From Darksidea phi (lineage: Eukaryota > Ascomycota > Dothideomycetes > Pleosporales > Lentitheciaceae), in NCBI GenBank assembly GCA_030770425.1, contig JASJFT010000056.1, forward strand, positions 1 to 64,000: a stretch of DNA of 64,000 nucleotides, given 5' to 3'. A program made the translations under genes and the position numbers. A model generated the notes under the pieces. It saw only the letters and a program-made list of their open reading frames with translations, had not been told where the DNA came from and did no database searches. Numbering within the stretch: position 1 is the first letter of the stretch; the number at the start of each line of letters is the position of its first letter. Below are positions 11,028 to 21,426 of this stretch, piece after piece.

Positions 11028-12309
11028 CTACTTTGAAAAATGAACATCAACTTCGCGCTCAACCCAAATTTTTGCATTATCGTCGCCTCGCTTTGGACTG
11101 TCCACCTGCGCCTGTGGACTGGCCTGCGTGCGTCTAGGTTGCATCTCAGCCAGTTCCACGTCTGCCTGACCCCCTTTTGCTTGAATCGTTGTGTTAAGCA
11201 GACTCGATTCGTCATGAAGCAAGGTGAATCCACGAGTTTTTCGCATGCCCGAACTGGCAGCCGAGGGGTGTGTAGTAGGATCCGTCGGATTTGGCCGTGA
11301 CTGTCCACCGACAGTTTTCCGCCTGTAAGCTTTGTAGGCGACCGGCACAATGATAGGCAGGCAGGCGCAGATAGTACCTGCGACGGCAGAAGCCACAGAA
11401 AGGATTAAGAAGATTACCACGCCATCTAACATCGGAGAGGTTGGTAAGTGTGCATGGAAAACCAGAGGGGAGATGTATATACGTACAAGCCGGGTCGACA
11501 ATGTCGTCAGTATCAGTTGATAACTCAATAATTCTCGCCATGTCTGTCGCGCATGCCAACACACCAATGGAAAACACTCCGCTCAAACCAATTTTCTTAT
11601 TAAGCGACATTTGTAGTTGCGCAATGCTGAAAACGGGAAGTAGCAGGATTGCGACATCAGAAATGAGGCCGAAGATGAGTGGACGGGAGACATTGGTCAC
11701 GTTGGTGGCATTGCACTGGCCCGTGATGGGATAAGGGGCTGGCCGATGGTATCGAGAGTAATATCGCATGAAGTACCACTGCACAGGCCAGCACTGGAAG
11801 AGGTAGAAGCCGGTGGCGCCGAAGAGCCACAAGATGACGTACACAAGGTTCGCCCACCAGGCGATCTTGAGCCAGGTCTGGTTAACGAGAAAGAGTCGGC
11901 GGTAGAAGAACAGGAGCGTCAGTTTAATCCACGTGAAGGTGGGTGCGGTGAAGACCATGGTGATCCAGACGTGTTTGAAGGCGTTGGAGAGGTTCCTTGG
12001 ATAGCTGGGGTCCTCGGCGTTGATGCGATACGAATGTAGGCCGAGGCCGTAGTGGGTGGATGCGAGGAGGTTACTTATCATCACATCAATGAAGATTGCG
12101 GACAGAAGTATGAGGACATCCTCGATAAGAAATTGGTTGAGATGGAAGCCGAAGCGTTCATGGCGATAGCGATCGTAGTAGTGTGCCAGAAGCCTTCCGC
12201 AGACGACGAGGTTGTTCAGGACTAAAAGAACGATGAGGCTGGCATAGAGCTGTGGTCGTCTATCTTCGTGGTAGAGGGCCTGCTGATCGGGCGTCAGGGG
12301 TGGAGCCAT
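11028..12309 (-). CDS. Pth11-like / fungal rhodopsin-domain membrane protein
   Basis: Two exons, complement of 11028-11425 and 11487-12309, joined by a 61-nt GT-AG intron (phase 1); about 406 residues. Seven hydrophobic segments are spread over the first 300 residues, with the first at ASLIVLLVLNNLVVCGRLL and the last at VAGTICACLPIIVPV. The DPAY motif before the last segment and the ICACLP sequence are typical of the fungal rhodopsin-domain family (Pfam Rhodopsin_fung), which includes Pth11-related putative receptors. The cytoplasmic tail is Ser/Pro/Thr rich. Expected in the plasma membrane as a receptor-like protein; no ligand can be inferred. Confidence 0.85.
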
Positions 12310-12734
12310 AGTGGACTGCAGCTAGCGGATGGCGTGTCGAGTACGGGAAGAGTGGGGAAACAATAGTCAAGAGCGGCAACGGGTGCTCAGAGGACGCAGA
12401 GGAGCTATATCTGGTCCGCCTGGCCTGGTCCGCCTGGCCATGCGGCCATCTGGGGGCGGGCAGCATCACTCGCTCAGGCGACGGATAGCATTCATGCCGG
12501 CATGCTGTGCAACTCGACAGCAAGGGCTTCGGGGGTGTCCGGTTGCCTTCTGACACCCACAGAGGGGAGCATGTTGGGGCCATGCCGGCCAATGGTCGGA
12601 AACGAGTGAAGGAGAGCAATGGCGGCCAAGTAGGCGAAGCTCAGGCCAAGAGTGCGGGGGGTGAAAGCTTGGCCCCTAGCGCGGATCCACCACTAACGTT
12701 AAGTCCCGCACCTCCTCATGCCTCATGCCTGTCG

Positions 12735-12838
12735 CTCTCCGGACGACTCTCCGCCTGCAGCTCTCCGGACGTCTCTCCGCCTGTAGCTCTCCGGACGTCT
12801 CTCCGCCTGTAGCTCTCCGGACGACTCTCCGCCTGCAG
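12735..12838 (+). repeat. 26-bp minisatellite, four units
   Basis: Four head-to-tail 26-bp units start at 12735, 12761, 12787 and 12813. Each begins CTCTCCGGAC and ends with CTGCAG or CTGTAG. Units 1 and 4 share the GACT variant and units 2 and 3 share the GTCT variant. The unit is not a multiple of three and no gene crosses it. It sits about 330 bp upstream of the MFS permease start, within the 12310-13168 gap. The same gap has a 14-bp direct duplication (CTGGTCCGCCTGGC) at 12411-12438 and no gene. Confidence 0.95.
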
Positions 12839-13168
12839 CAGGCTGCCCAATTCGGATGCCTCCGAGCTGATTGCATCGTGCGCCCACACTTTGCCCAGGA
12901 TGGTACTGGAGCGTCCTTTGAAGTCTGCAACTCGCTGCCGTACAACCTCCAACCGGTGAGCCTTGCCTGATTGCTGACTCCACAACCCCACCCCCTAGAT
13001 TGCGGCAAAGCTTCTACTTCGCTTGCTACCTTGCTAACCCGTACCCGCAATCGGCTCCCTCAAAAAGTACAAAAGCCAGCTCCGCGCCCCCCGTGCCTGA
13101 TGCGCTCTGCTTCTGCTTGCTTGCTCAACCATTCACCACTCAAACCCATCTAAACCATTCTCGGTAGC

Positions 13169-14900
13169 ATGTTAGAAGAGAGGCCGGACAAACCCGAGGG
13201 CCAGGAAACGGTTTCCGACCTGAATCGTTACCATGGCGCCGCCGAACGTCGTGTCCGCCGCAAACTCGACTTCCACATGATGCCTCTCTTCTTCGTTCTC
13301 TGTGAGTGCGCTCACGCCCTCGCCGGGCCAATGGATGGCTAATCAACACTCCACTCCGCTAGATATGTTTGCCTTCCTCGACCGAAACAACATTGGAAAT
13401 GCGCGAATCGCTGGAATGGCCCACGATCTGCACCTCCAAGGCGACCGATACGACTGGCTTGTCACAATCTTTTTCATCGCCTACATTGTGTTCGAGTTCA
13501 GCTTGCTCTTCTGGAAGATCTTTCCTCCGCACGTCATATGTGCCACCGTTGTGTTCTTATGGTGACCGCACCCCGCTACGACAACGCTAGACTACTCTGA
13601 TACCTTGCAGGGGGACAATTGCGACCGTGCAAGCAGCGGCACAGAGTTGGAGTGGCATGATGGCTATCCGCTTTTTGCTGGGCATGTTTGAAGCTGCATA
13701 TGCGTGAGTGTTTTTGCCGTGCCGCAATTTGCACTATCGTAGAATCGAGATGGGCTAATTTCGGATCTTTCCCTCTAGCCCAGGAGTCATCTACCTGCTT
13801 TCTTTCTTCTACCTGAGAAGTGAAGTCGGTCTCCGTTGCGGACTCTTCGTATCCGCGGCGCCGCTTGCATCCACATTCGCCGGAGCTCTAGCTTATGGGA
13901 TTACGAGCGGTCATGCGACGTTGGCGAATTGGCGGCTCTTATTTCTCGTCGAAGGATTGGCGACGATAATCATGGTGCCCTTTGCGTTCTTCTTCACGCC
14001 AGATTCCCCGGACACAGCACGATTTATGGACTCGGAAGAAAAGGAGATCGTCAAGACTCGCGTCCTCAGGCAGGTTGGTCATACAGAAAGACGCGGAAAC
14101 TTGAATTTGAAGGAGGTTGGGATGACGATGATTGACCTTCCAGCATGGTGCAATGCGGTTCGTTCGGCCTTTTCCTGCTATCTCGCAACTGGTCGCTAAT
14201 TGCTTTCGAAAGCTTATGTACTTCGCTGCCAACGTCGGCTATTCCAGTCTGCCCGCATACCTTCCGACGATACTAAAAGACATGGGCTACAGCAGCATCA
14301 ACGCGCAAGGACTTTCTGCTCCACCCTACTTCGTCGCTTTCCTATGCGCTCTCTTCACAACCTGGCTAGCAGACAAAACTCAGCAGCGCGGCCTTATGCT
14401 TGTGGCCACTTCTTCTGTTGGTGCCATTGGCTATATTGTCCTCGCGACGGTGAAGACGGTCGGTGTTCGTTACTTCGCTACCTTCCTCGCTGCCGCCGGC
14501 GTCTTTGCAACAATACCAAATATCCTGGCCTGGACGTTGAGTAAGTCGTCATACCCATCAATAGTTTCCATCTACTGGCTTGCTAAGGTGCTGTCGCCCA
14601 GACAACCAAGGCAGCGATGCTCGGCGCGGAGCCGGCCTAGTTCTGATAAACTTCGTTGGGCAATGCGGCCCCATCCTCGGGACGCGATTATATCCGACTC
14701 ACCAGGGCCCGCGCTACATAGAGGGTATGAGTGTCTGCGCAGCATTCATGTTCTTTACTGCTTTGCTCGCTCTTGCCTTGCGGACGTATCTAGTGTGGAA
14801 GAACCGAAGATTGGATCGAAAATTCGGGAACGAATCACCCAACAATGCGACCGCATTAGCAGTGGAAGATTACGGGCCTAATTTTCGATTTGTATTGTAG
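13169..14900 (+). CDS. MFS permease, allantoate/DAL5 (ACS) family
   Basis: Six exons: 13169-13301, 13363-13561, 13611-13703, 13779-14157, 14213-14540 and 14602-14900. All five introns are GT-AG of 49-75 nt and the phases close to about 476 residues. The N-terminal block RRKLDFHMMPLFFVLYMFAFLDR continuing to NNIGNARIAG is the hallmark of the anion:cation symporter family. FLLGMFEAAYAPGVIYLLSFFY is the conserved TM4-TM5 region. Twelve membrane segments are expected, with a central loop around the TARFMDSEEK motif, also a family signature. These plasma-membrane proton symporters import organic anions such as allantoate, nicotinate, biotin precursors or sugar acids; the substrate cannot be read from the sequence. 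Confidence 0.92.
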
Positions 14901-15461
14901 CCAGGTGGCTTGATACAATCTATACACTAGATGTGAACGAGTTGGCATAAATCAAGTCGTGTCCTGACACTCACCGACGCTCACTCTCTCAAATGTATTG
15001 TCACACTTACGCTATAGTCACTCAACAGGAACAATCCTGGACCATACAGATGTTCTTTCGTTCCGACTTTCTAGCTATATAAAAGCCTTCGTCTCTAGCC
15101 ACTCGTCCATCATGGGGCGCCGTCTTATTACTTTCTTCCCCAAGTCTGCCAGCTTGAATATCATCCCTCAGCAGCACAAGCCCACTAATCCTCAACACGT
15201 CTCGACTGTTCCCTCGATACTACACTTCTGTTCTTACCATATGTACCTTTCTTGGCAAGGTGCGGCTTCATCTCCTCATTGATCAGGCGCAAAATTAGAC
15301 GTTGAACTTCTCCAGGTTTTATACAACATGTTGAACACAGACTGGCATGAAGAAAATCAGAGGAGTCCTGGATGCGGGGTTTATTGGAAGGGGGCTTTTG
15401 GGGGAAAAGATAACAGGATAAGAAGGACCAAAGGGGGCTAGGGTAGACTGTGGGCGTTATT

Positions 15462-15630
15462 TTGTTTGGATTTGCATAATGGGAGTCTGTTTGTAAGGTC
15501 CGCACGAAACACAGCAGAAGTTTGTACAGTATAGAGGTGCTATACCCACACCTTATATATGATAATAGAGCTGTAGAGCTGTACACAATAATACCGACGA
15601 GATAATGTTTCGAACATTGAACATTGAGGC
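15462..15630 (+). repeat. dispersed repeat, copy A (truncated)
   Basis: Partial copy of the family also found at 19198-19510, 21427-21632 (inverted) and 42160-42525. From GGGAGTCTGTTTGTAAGG onward it closely follows the 19.2-kb copy, including CGCACGAAACACAG and GATAATAGAGCTGTAGAGCTG, and stops matching after the ATTGAGGC block. The bases just upstream (TTTGGATTTGCA) are shared with the 42-kb copy but not with the 19-kb copy, so the repeat starts near 15462. The copy is only weakly mutated. The rest of 14901-15744 holds no gene. Confidence 0.85.
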
Positions 15631-15744
15631 ACTTCGAGTATGCTTGGCATTGTATCAGCTGATGTCATCCACCACATCTTGAGATAACATCTACGCAAGT
15701 CGGGCTTGAGCTTCATAAAATCCTAGGGTTGATAGCGTTCTGAA

Positions 15745-17385
15745 ATGTCAACTGCAAATGTTCCATCGTCCCTGGGCCTCTACGCAACGCCACCTCCTCG
15801 GATGTCGCCAACCGCACAGATCCGAGACCTACCCGAAGAGCTGCTGAATATCATTCTGCACTACGTGAAAGAGCAGACCACTCCAGTAAAGTACTGGGGC
15901 TGTTTAAGGACATGTCGGCAATGGCACCGAATAGGCATGGCCACCTACGGAGGCCTGCATTTTGCGGCTACCGCAATCATCGAATCGGTCGACCGTCGAA
16001 CCCACATCGTGCGCGAAGAAGCCGGAACTAAGTGCAACCTTTCCACCGACTTTGACCTCGACTTCCCGTCGTATCTACTTTTATCGGAGTTGAAGTCGTT
16101 GACCGTCCACGTCCAGCACGCCAGAATTGCTGCCCCGTTCATACCAATTCCTGGGAAGGACTTTTTCGACGCGCTGACAGAAACGTTCAGCCATACACGA
16201 AAGTTGTCGACTTTTTCGTTGAAGTTTTCAGACGATGGCTGGGACTTTCCTTCGCTGGATGTCCCCGCCATTCCTCAGAGCAAACTCGCTGAGCTGGTAC
16301 AAACACTACCCCTAACGGTCGTCAATCTCGAGATAGACACTGCTGGTATTGATGCTCCCCCAAGTGATGCCTTTCTAGCGTCGAATGAAGGAAAGCATCT
16401 CTGTTATCAGATCAACAAGATTATCCTTCGCCTGCAGCATCTTCGTCTGCGAGTTGGCCATGTCTGCGAAAGCCTTCTAGCGTGCGAAATACCCCTCCAT
16501 ACCACCCAAGAAGCATCCGAGTGCAAGTATTGTGCAAACGGAGGAAGCGCAATATGCACGCTCATACGATCCTGGAGCCTGCGCGGCATGACCGTTTGGC
16601 TCCCTCCCGATCACGATTGGGATACCAGTCCATTCGCCCACGCTCTCCGAGTCCTCTCTATGCCCTCGGTAGATTGTAGGGCAGCCATCCTGTTCATTCG
16701 ACAAACCTACCCGCAGCAATTACACACCCATACTCCATTTGAATGGATTTTGGAATCCAACATCCCCCTTTGGACACGCCAGAGGCTCAAGTCTTGGAAT
16801 GGCCGCGTCTATGGCGGGTTAAGCCATACTCATAGGCCCTCTCACCAATCAGATCCTTCAGCATGCGATGAGCACCGCCTCCTCACACGTAGCCCTCAGA
16901 GAGTCTTCGAGTTTGACGGAAGAAACGACCCGAAATCCCCATACCCGTACATGGCCGAATGGGCGCTAGAAAATAGTAGGCGTTGGTCACAGCATGGACA
17001 TTGCGGGTGCCGATACCCTATAGCCGAAGGCGACGACGCGGAAAAACCCTTCTCTGGAGCCGCGCTCTTCTCTCCGGGACCCATCCCTCCGCGGTATGTC
17101 TCCAAGGAGAGTTGTTACGATCTAAGCTGGATCTGTCTCTTCCCTGGCTGCAAAACGGGAGCCCCCAGTTTCAACTTTCTGAGGGGTCATCACGCTAACT
17201 GGCATCCCGCACAACCCCATGGAAACCAGCTGTATCACGGATATTATGCGTGTCCTTCTGCTGGATGCAAAAGGGTTGGGTTACAGGGCTTCAAGAACAA
17301 GGCAGAGTTAGAGACACATTTGTTGAGTCACCATTTGAGGGCGTGCGCGGCGGATGCAACATCAATAAGCATTGCAAGGGCTTAG
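15745..17385 (+). CDS. F-box-like protein with C-terminal C2H2-type zinc motif
   Basis: Single exon of 546 residues. Near the N-terminus, IRDLPEELLNIILHYV followed by LRTCRQWHRIGMATY reads as an F-box-like motif, the segment that docks substrate receptors on Skp1 in SCF ubiquitin ligases. The long middle part has no repeats that I can name. The C-terminus contains a Cys/His group (CLFPGCKTG..FLRGHHANWH) and a second (YACPSAGCKRVG..ELETHLLSHH) spaced like degenerate C2H2 fingers. This makes a plausible substrate adaptor with its own recognition module. The target is unknown. Its stop lies only 84 bp from the convergent gene at 17470. Confidence 0.7.
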   Translation: MSTANVPSSLGLYATPPPRMSPTAQIRDLPEELLNIILHYVKEQTTPVKYWGCLRTCRQWHRIGMATYGGLHFAATAIIESVDRRTHIVREEAGTKCNLSTDFDLDFPSYLLLSELKSLTVHVQHARIAAPFIPIPGKDFFDALTETFSHTRKLSTFSLKFSDDGWDFPSLDVPAIPQSKLAELVQTLPLTVVNLEIDTAGIDAPPSDAFLASNEGKHLCYQINKIILRLQHLRLRVGHVCESLLACEIPLHTTQEASECKYCANGGSAICTLIRSWSLRGMTVWLPPDHDWDTSPFAHALRVLSMPSVDCRAAILFIRQTYPQQLHTHTPFEWILESNIPLWTRQRLKSWNGRVYGGLSHTHRPSHQSDPSACDEHRLLTRSPQRVFEFDGRNDPKSPYPYMAEWALENSRRWSQHGHCGCRYPIAEGDDAEKPFSGAALFSPGPIPPRYVSKESCYDLSWICLFPGCKTGAPSFNFLRGHHANWHPAQPHGNQLYHGYYACPSAGCKRVGLQGFKNKAELETHLLSHHLRACAADATSISIARA

Positions 17386-17469
17386 ATTATATCGATTCAT
17401 CAAGGCACCAACACGTCCTAGAACATGAACGCAATAAAGAAATATGTTACCAAATCGTTCCACTAAACC

Positions 17470-19041
17470 TTATACATCACCCTTGAATAGGTCTTCCCAG
17501 TCGTTTTCTGTAATTTCTGTGACATTCAAAGGAGCAACGCCCACTTCGGCTTCAAAGATGAGTTCTTCAGCACTCCCGAGGACGTGACCATTTTCATCAA
17601 TCTCTCCATCCTCACTACCATACAAATATGAGGACTGCTTCCCATCCTCATAACAAAGGCCTTCACAGGAAGCCGCACTATCAGAGATCCGATCAAAATC
17701 AACATAGGGCGGATTGGGGGTAGATTTTTGGAGAAAACTCGCCTTCTCATCGAGATCTGGTCGGGCAATACCTCCTGCACTGTTGGATGGAGCCTGCCGT
17801 GGACTATGCGGGATATCTACGCTCTCTCTGTGATGAGGTGAACGGAAGCCTGTGGGTGAGCCCGAACGAGCAGCAAAATTCTCTCGCGAGATCAATCGCG
17901 GAAAGTGTTCATGCATATACTCCACATATCTTGCCACGTCTCCCGACGGCGTGTAGTAACCACTTCTGTTCGACCGTCGCTGAAACGTAGCCACAAGACG
18001 CAGTATCTCCAACAACAAGTTGTCGATGCGAGGGTCTCGTTTGAAGACGGTCGAGATGCGCACAGCTTCCGCAAAAATCTTCTCTCTCGCCGCGGTATCT
18101 TCTAGGAGCGTCGATACTGAGGGGGTGCCATCTAACAGCGACCTGGTCGTATAAGTATGATCTGTCCGAGATGAATGGAGCTCTATTCGATTGCGATATC
18201 TTGGGCTGACAGCCTCTGGAGATGGAGAGCGAGATCGACTGCGAGTGCGGCGGTCACGTTCATGTCGGGATGGTGGAGGAGTCCCTTGCTCTCGTACTCC
18301 TCGACGCGGTCGGCTCCGGGGTCGCGCAGGGTGTGGCTGAGCTTGGTGTTGCTGTTGCTCCCGCAAACTGAGCGAAGGAGGTTGCTGCCCCTGAGGATGC
18401 TGAACTCCTGATGGAATAGCCTCCTTCTTGGGCTGCTCCAGGCTGCAATCTCCTCTCCTCCATTGCGGAGGCGACTCTTGTAGCTTGGTCTTCCAGAAGC
18501 TCTCCTGCTTCCTCAGAGTACAAAGCCTCGGACAAAGAACTCCTTGATGCTGTCGATCGGGTGGACAAGCCGGGCAATTACCCCCACACTTCATCCAGTT
18601 CGTTCGGTGCTGATGGTCCTGCTCCGTAAGGCAGTTGAAGCATCTGCTGTCCGCTTCTTGCCGCATACCTACATCTTTGTACGCGAGATGAAGTTCTAAG
18701 TCGGACAGAATAGTGTGCTGCCCGAATTGCGGCGTTGTAATTCCTGCTGATGCTTTTGCCGAACTGTTGGGCGGGAACGGGGGAGTTACAGGAGAAGAAA
18801 CCAAGGGGGTCGTGGAGGGAGGTGGAAGGAAAAGCGTTGGATGCATGGAAGAAGATGCTGGTGCGGCCAACAAGATACAGCTATGGAAGTTGCTCCCCGA
18901 AGAGAGTAGCATTCGGTAGTTATGAAACGCAGGGTGCAAATTGCGTTGACGATGGGTCACTGTCTCAGCAGACAAAGTAGGCAGGCAGTCCAAATATATG
19001 CGGCGCAGTCTGAGCGGTACCTCACCCCGCAGATGAGTCAT
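17470..19041 (-). CDS. Cys-cluster, Arg/Ser-rich unrecognised protein
   Basis: Open frame of 523 residues; an internal Met may be the true start. A compact cysteine group (CFNCLTEQ, then MKCGGNCPACPP, then GVLCPRLC) at about residues 133-175 resembles a zinc-binding or adhesion knuckle. A Gln/Pro/Arg-rich region follows with RS dipeptides (RRTRSRSRSPSPE), then a probable folded helical segment (FKRDPRIDNLLLEILRLV) and an acidic C-terminal tail ending NDWEDLFKGDV. The RS run suggests an RNA- or splicing-related nuclear protein, but this is inference. I do not recognise the family. Confidence 0.6.
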   Translation of the reverse strand: MTHLRGEVPLRLRRIYLDCLPTLSAETVTHRQRNLHPAFHNYRMLLSSGSNFHSCILLAAPASSSMHPTLFLPPPSTTPLVSSPVTPPFPPNSSAKASAGITTPQFGQHTILSDLELHLAYKDVGMRQEADSRCFNCLTEQDHQHRTNWMKCGGNCPACPPDRQHQGVLCPRLCTLRKQESFWKTKLQESPPQWRRGDCSLEQPKKEAIPSGVQHPQGQQPPSLSLREQQQHQAQPHPARPRSRPRRGVREQGTPPPSRHERDRRTRSRSRSPSPEAVSPRYRNRIELHSSRTDHTYTTRSLLDGTPSVSTLLEDTAAREKIFAEAVRISTVFKRDPRIDNLLLEILRLVATFQRRSNRSGYYTPSGDVARYVEYMHEHFPRLISRENFAARSGSPTGFRSPHHRESVDIPHSPRQAPSNSAGGIARPDLDEKASFLQKSTPNPPYVDFDRISDSAASCEGLCYEDGKQSSYLYGSEDGEIDENGHVLGSAEELIFEAEVGVAPLNVTEITENDWEDLFKGDV

Positions 19042-19197
19042 ATATCCCTAGCATTATTTTGTGGGCTTTATATTGGTGTACCGTAAAAAGCCTACGTAAA
19101 GCTGCATGTGATTTTCATGCTTCTCCTTCCGTGTGTGCAAGCAAGGGCAGTGTTCGGTAAGTCACCTGTCGATTGCTGCCTGTCCCAACAATTTTTG

Positions 19198-19510
19198 GGA
19201 GCCTGTTTGTAAGGTCCGCACGAAACACAGTAGGAGTTTGTACACAGTAGAGGTACTATACCCATACCTTATACACGATAATAGAGCTGTAGAGCTGTAC
19301 ACAGCACCGTCGATCGTAAGCGACGAGGTGATGTTTCGAATGTTGAGGCGACGAGAAATGACGTGTGCTGCCGAACCACAGAGCGTTGGGAGACCAACAG
19401 CGGTAGCGATGACTTAGCACACCCACACTACCGCCCACAGTATAAAAATTGCCTGCGATGATACCAGCATCCCACTTACTACATCCATCTCTTATCCTCA
19501 GCCAGCTTCC
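19198..19510 (+). repeat. dispersed repeat, copy B, carrying a promoter
   Basis: Most GC-rich and least mutated long copy of the family. It runs from GGGAGCCTGTTTGTAAGG to CTCAGCCAGCTTCC. Near its 3' end it holds CAGTATAAAAATTGCC, a plausible TATA box at 19439-19446, about 95 bp before the ATG at 19538. The pyrimidine-rich leader that follows (CCATCTCTTATCCTCAG) leads straight into the coiled-coil gene, so this part of the repeat looks like the gene's promoter and 5' leader. Confidence 0.85.
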
Positions 19511-19628
19511 TTTCTTTCCACCCTTCAACAACTTCGAATGACTTCGTTCAGCATGCTCCGACAAACCCTACGTACGACCGTGCTCCTCCGCCCCGCTACA
19601 ACCGAAGCTCGATGCGGACGTCATCGGC

Positions 19629-20058
19629 TTGAAGAAGGACGTTACCGCCCTCAAGGCGGACGTCACTGGTGTCAAGACGGACATCAAAGACCTAGGCACA
19701 AAGATGGAGCTTCGCTTCAAAGAACAGGAGATGAGCATCAAAGAGCAATTGGCTACGCACAATATGAACCAAGAACGCCAGCTGTCCACATATGCGCAGA
19801 ACCAGGAGAAGCAATTCTCCCAGTTCCTCACGCGATGTCTCTTTGGTGTAAGTCTCACTTCATATGTTCTATACTAGTTTCTGATAAGATTAGGTTCTCG
19901 GCCTGACGGCGTTGTTGGTTGGCAGTTCTTGGATTATTTCGATCAATGACTCCAACCGTCTTGATGTAGAGATCAAGAGACGTGCGCTTATCCGACAAGG
20001 AGTCGATGGCTCGTTGAAGGAGCAACGTACGCCGCCCGACGCTAAAGCTCGATGCTGA
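19629..20058 (+). CDS. coiled-coil single-membrane-span protein, tandem copy 1
   Basis: Two exons (19629-19847, 19894-20058) around a 46-nt GTAAGT...TAG intron; 127 residues. The N-terminal part is heptad-like (VTALKADVTGVKTDIKDLG, then ELRFKEQEMSIKEQLA), followed by FSQFLTRCLFG. A hydrophobic span (VLGLTALLVGSSWIISI) follows, then a charged tail. An upstream Met at 19538 starts an Arg-rich leader (MLRQTLRTTVLLRP) that looks like a mitochondrial presequence, but it lies in a frame one base away. Either an indel has separated it or the gene now starts at 19629. The architecture recalls mitochondrial inner-membrane coiled-coil proteins (DUF1640/Fmp32-like), without clear sequence proof. It may be a decaying copy. 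Confidence 0.55.
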
Positions 20059-20095
20059 CATTACCGGCCTAAAGACGGGTGTTAATAGTCTGAAG

Positions 20096-20477
20096 ATGAA
20101 CATCAAAGACCTCGGAACAAAGCTCGAACTTCGCTTCAAAGAACAGGATATCAGTATCAAGGACCAATTGGCTACGCACAATATGAACCAAGAGCGCCAG
20201 CTGTCAGCATTCGTCGAGAACCAGGAGAAGCAATTCTCACAGTTCCTCACGCGATGTCCGTTTGGTGTAAGTCTCACTCCACATATTTTATGCTGGTTTC
20301 TAATAAGATTAGGTTCTCGGCCTGACGGCATTGTTGGTTGGAAGCTCTTGGGTAATACCATTGAATGACTCTAAGCGTCTTGATGTCGAGATCAGGAGAC
20401 GTGCGCTTGTTCAACAAGGAGTCAATGACTCGGTGAAGGAGCAAGGTACACTGGCCAACGCTAAGGCGACGGTGTAG
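20096..20477 (+). CDS. coiled-coil single-membrane-span protein, tandem copy 2
   Basis: Two exons (20096-20266, 20313-20477) with an intron of the same length (46 nt) and position as copy 1; 111 residues. It repeats copy 1 block by block: NIKDLGTKLELRFKEQD, LATHNMNQERQLS, NQEKQFSQFLTRC, VLGLTALLVGSSW. The frame is open upstream to 20045 (KLDADITGLKTGVNSLK) but has no Met there, so the start at 20096 is a guess and the N-terminus may be missing. The two units (about 430 bp each) arose by tandem duplication and have diverged by scattered substitutions, mostly conservative, suggesting some period of selection. Confidence 0.5.
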
Positions 20478-20510
20478 ACAGGTTGGAATGCCTTGGGGAC
20501 GTCGCATGTA

Positions 20511-20593
20511 GAATCAATGGTGACGTGACGGGAGAAATCAAGGCTCAAGAAGAAGCTTAGGAGCGCGAGAGGTGGGAACGAAAGGCTAGGAGG
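20511..20593 (+). pseudogene. 83-bp captured fragment of the 7.2-kb gene
   Basis: Matches the coding strand of the gene at 7037-8167 (its bases 7272 down to 7190) over 83 bp with only three differences. One difference is C to T and turns the glutamine codon of the EEAQER segment into TAG. Similarity stops abruptly on both sides. It is therefore a recent copy of an exon-internal piece, placed directly after the second coiled-coil unit. Confidence 0.92.
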
Positions 20594-20789
20594 AAAACTG
20601 TGTATTCTTTTTAGGAGACGCAGATCGTGATTTCGTGAGCGCCGGTATATACCCAGCGTCTCTTGAAAGTGGTCGTTCAGGTTACTCTACTCGTTCTCGT
20701 ATATCATGTATGTCAGCCCCTCCCCCAGGAGCTTGAGCCACTACCCGGCGTGACGTTACGTTGGCTCCTGAGCTAGCTGTGTTTTTCGT

Positions 20790-21426
20790 GATTCTAATTA
20801 CCTTATTGTGTTTTAATATTTCGATATCTTATGTAATAGTATAGGTAGTAACTATATAATAATAATAGCTCCTAATTTACTAATAATATATATAGATAGT
20901 TAAATACGCCGATAATATCGAACCCCCTACCTCCTATACTATCGTTCGTATCGTATCTACTATAGAAACCAGCTCTATCTTCTATATTAGGTATTAGCTC
21001 CCTCGATAGCCTACTAAGAAGGTAAATTCCTCCTTCGTTAACTATCCTCCCTATATAAGTATTTCCTCCAGCCTACGTAGACGGTATAGCTACCTTTCGA
21101 CGAAACGACTATCCTCGTTATATAGGTCCTCGGATAGGAATATATTATAGGCAACTACTAATAGCTATACAAGAATCCTATCGCTACTCGTTTCCTCGAA
21201 TATATCTAATGTATAGTTAGTTTTATACTAATAGTTATTATAATCGAGGAGCCCTATCGACAGTACCTTCCGCCTGTAGTGCCGGGGATACTCCGCCGTA
21301 ATATTCGAAAGGTTTAGAGCGCTATACTCGAATAGCCTATTATACTCTAGTTCCTCCTACTAAAGGTCCTACTAAAGGACTAGGCGAACGATCGTTAGTA
21401 AAGATATATAGTTAGTAGGTATTAAT
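20790..21426. repeat. AT-rich, TpA-rich degraded core (RIP-like)
   Basis: Base composition changes sharply to runs such as ATATAATAATAATAGC and many TA dinucleotides, with no open frame on either strand. This is the usual look of RIP-mutated transposon remnants in Pezizomycotina. Its original identity cannot be read. Flanking 20600-20789 is of normal composition and without a gene. Confidence 0.75.

Noticed and set aside
12725..13050. Overlapping open frames with repeated Arg/Glu/Ser peptides on both strands
   Set aside because: They are produced by the 26-bp minisatellite, which shifts frame in every unit; no start context or family support.
20600..21426. Search for transposase, reverse transcriptase or integrase frames in the island
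   Set aside because: None can be read; stops are frequent in all six frames in the AT-rich part.
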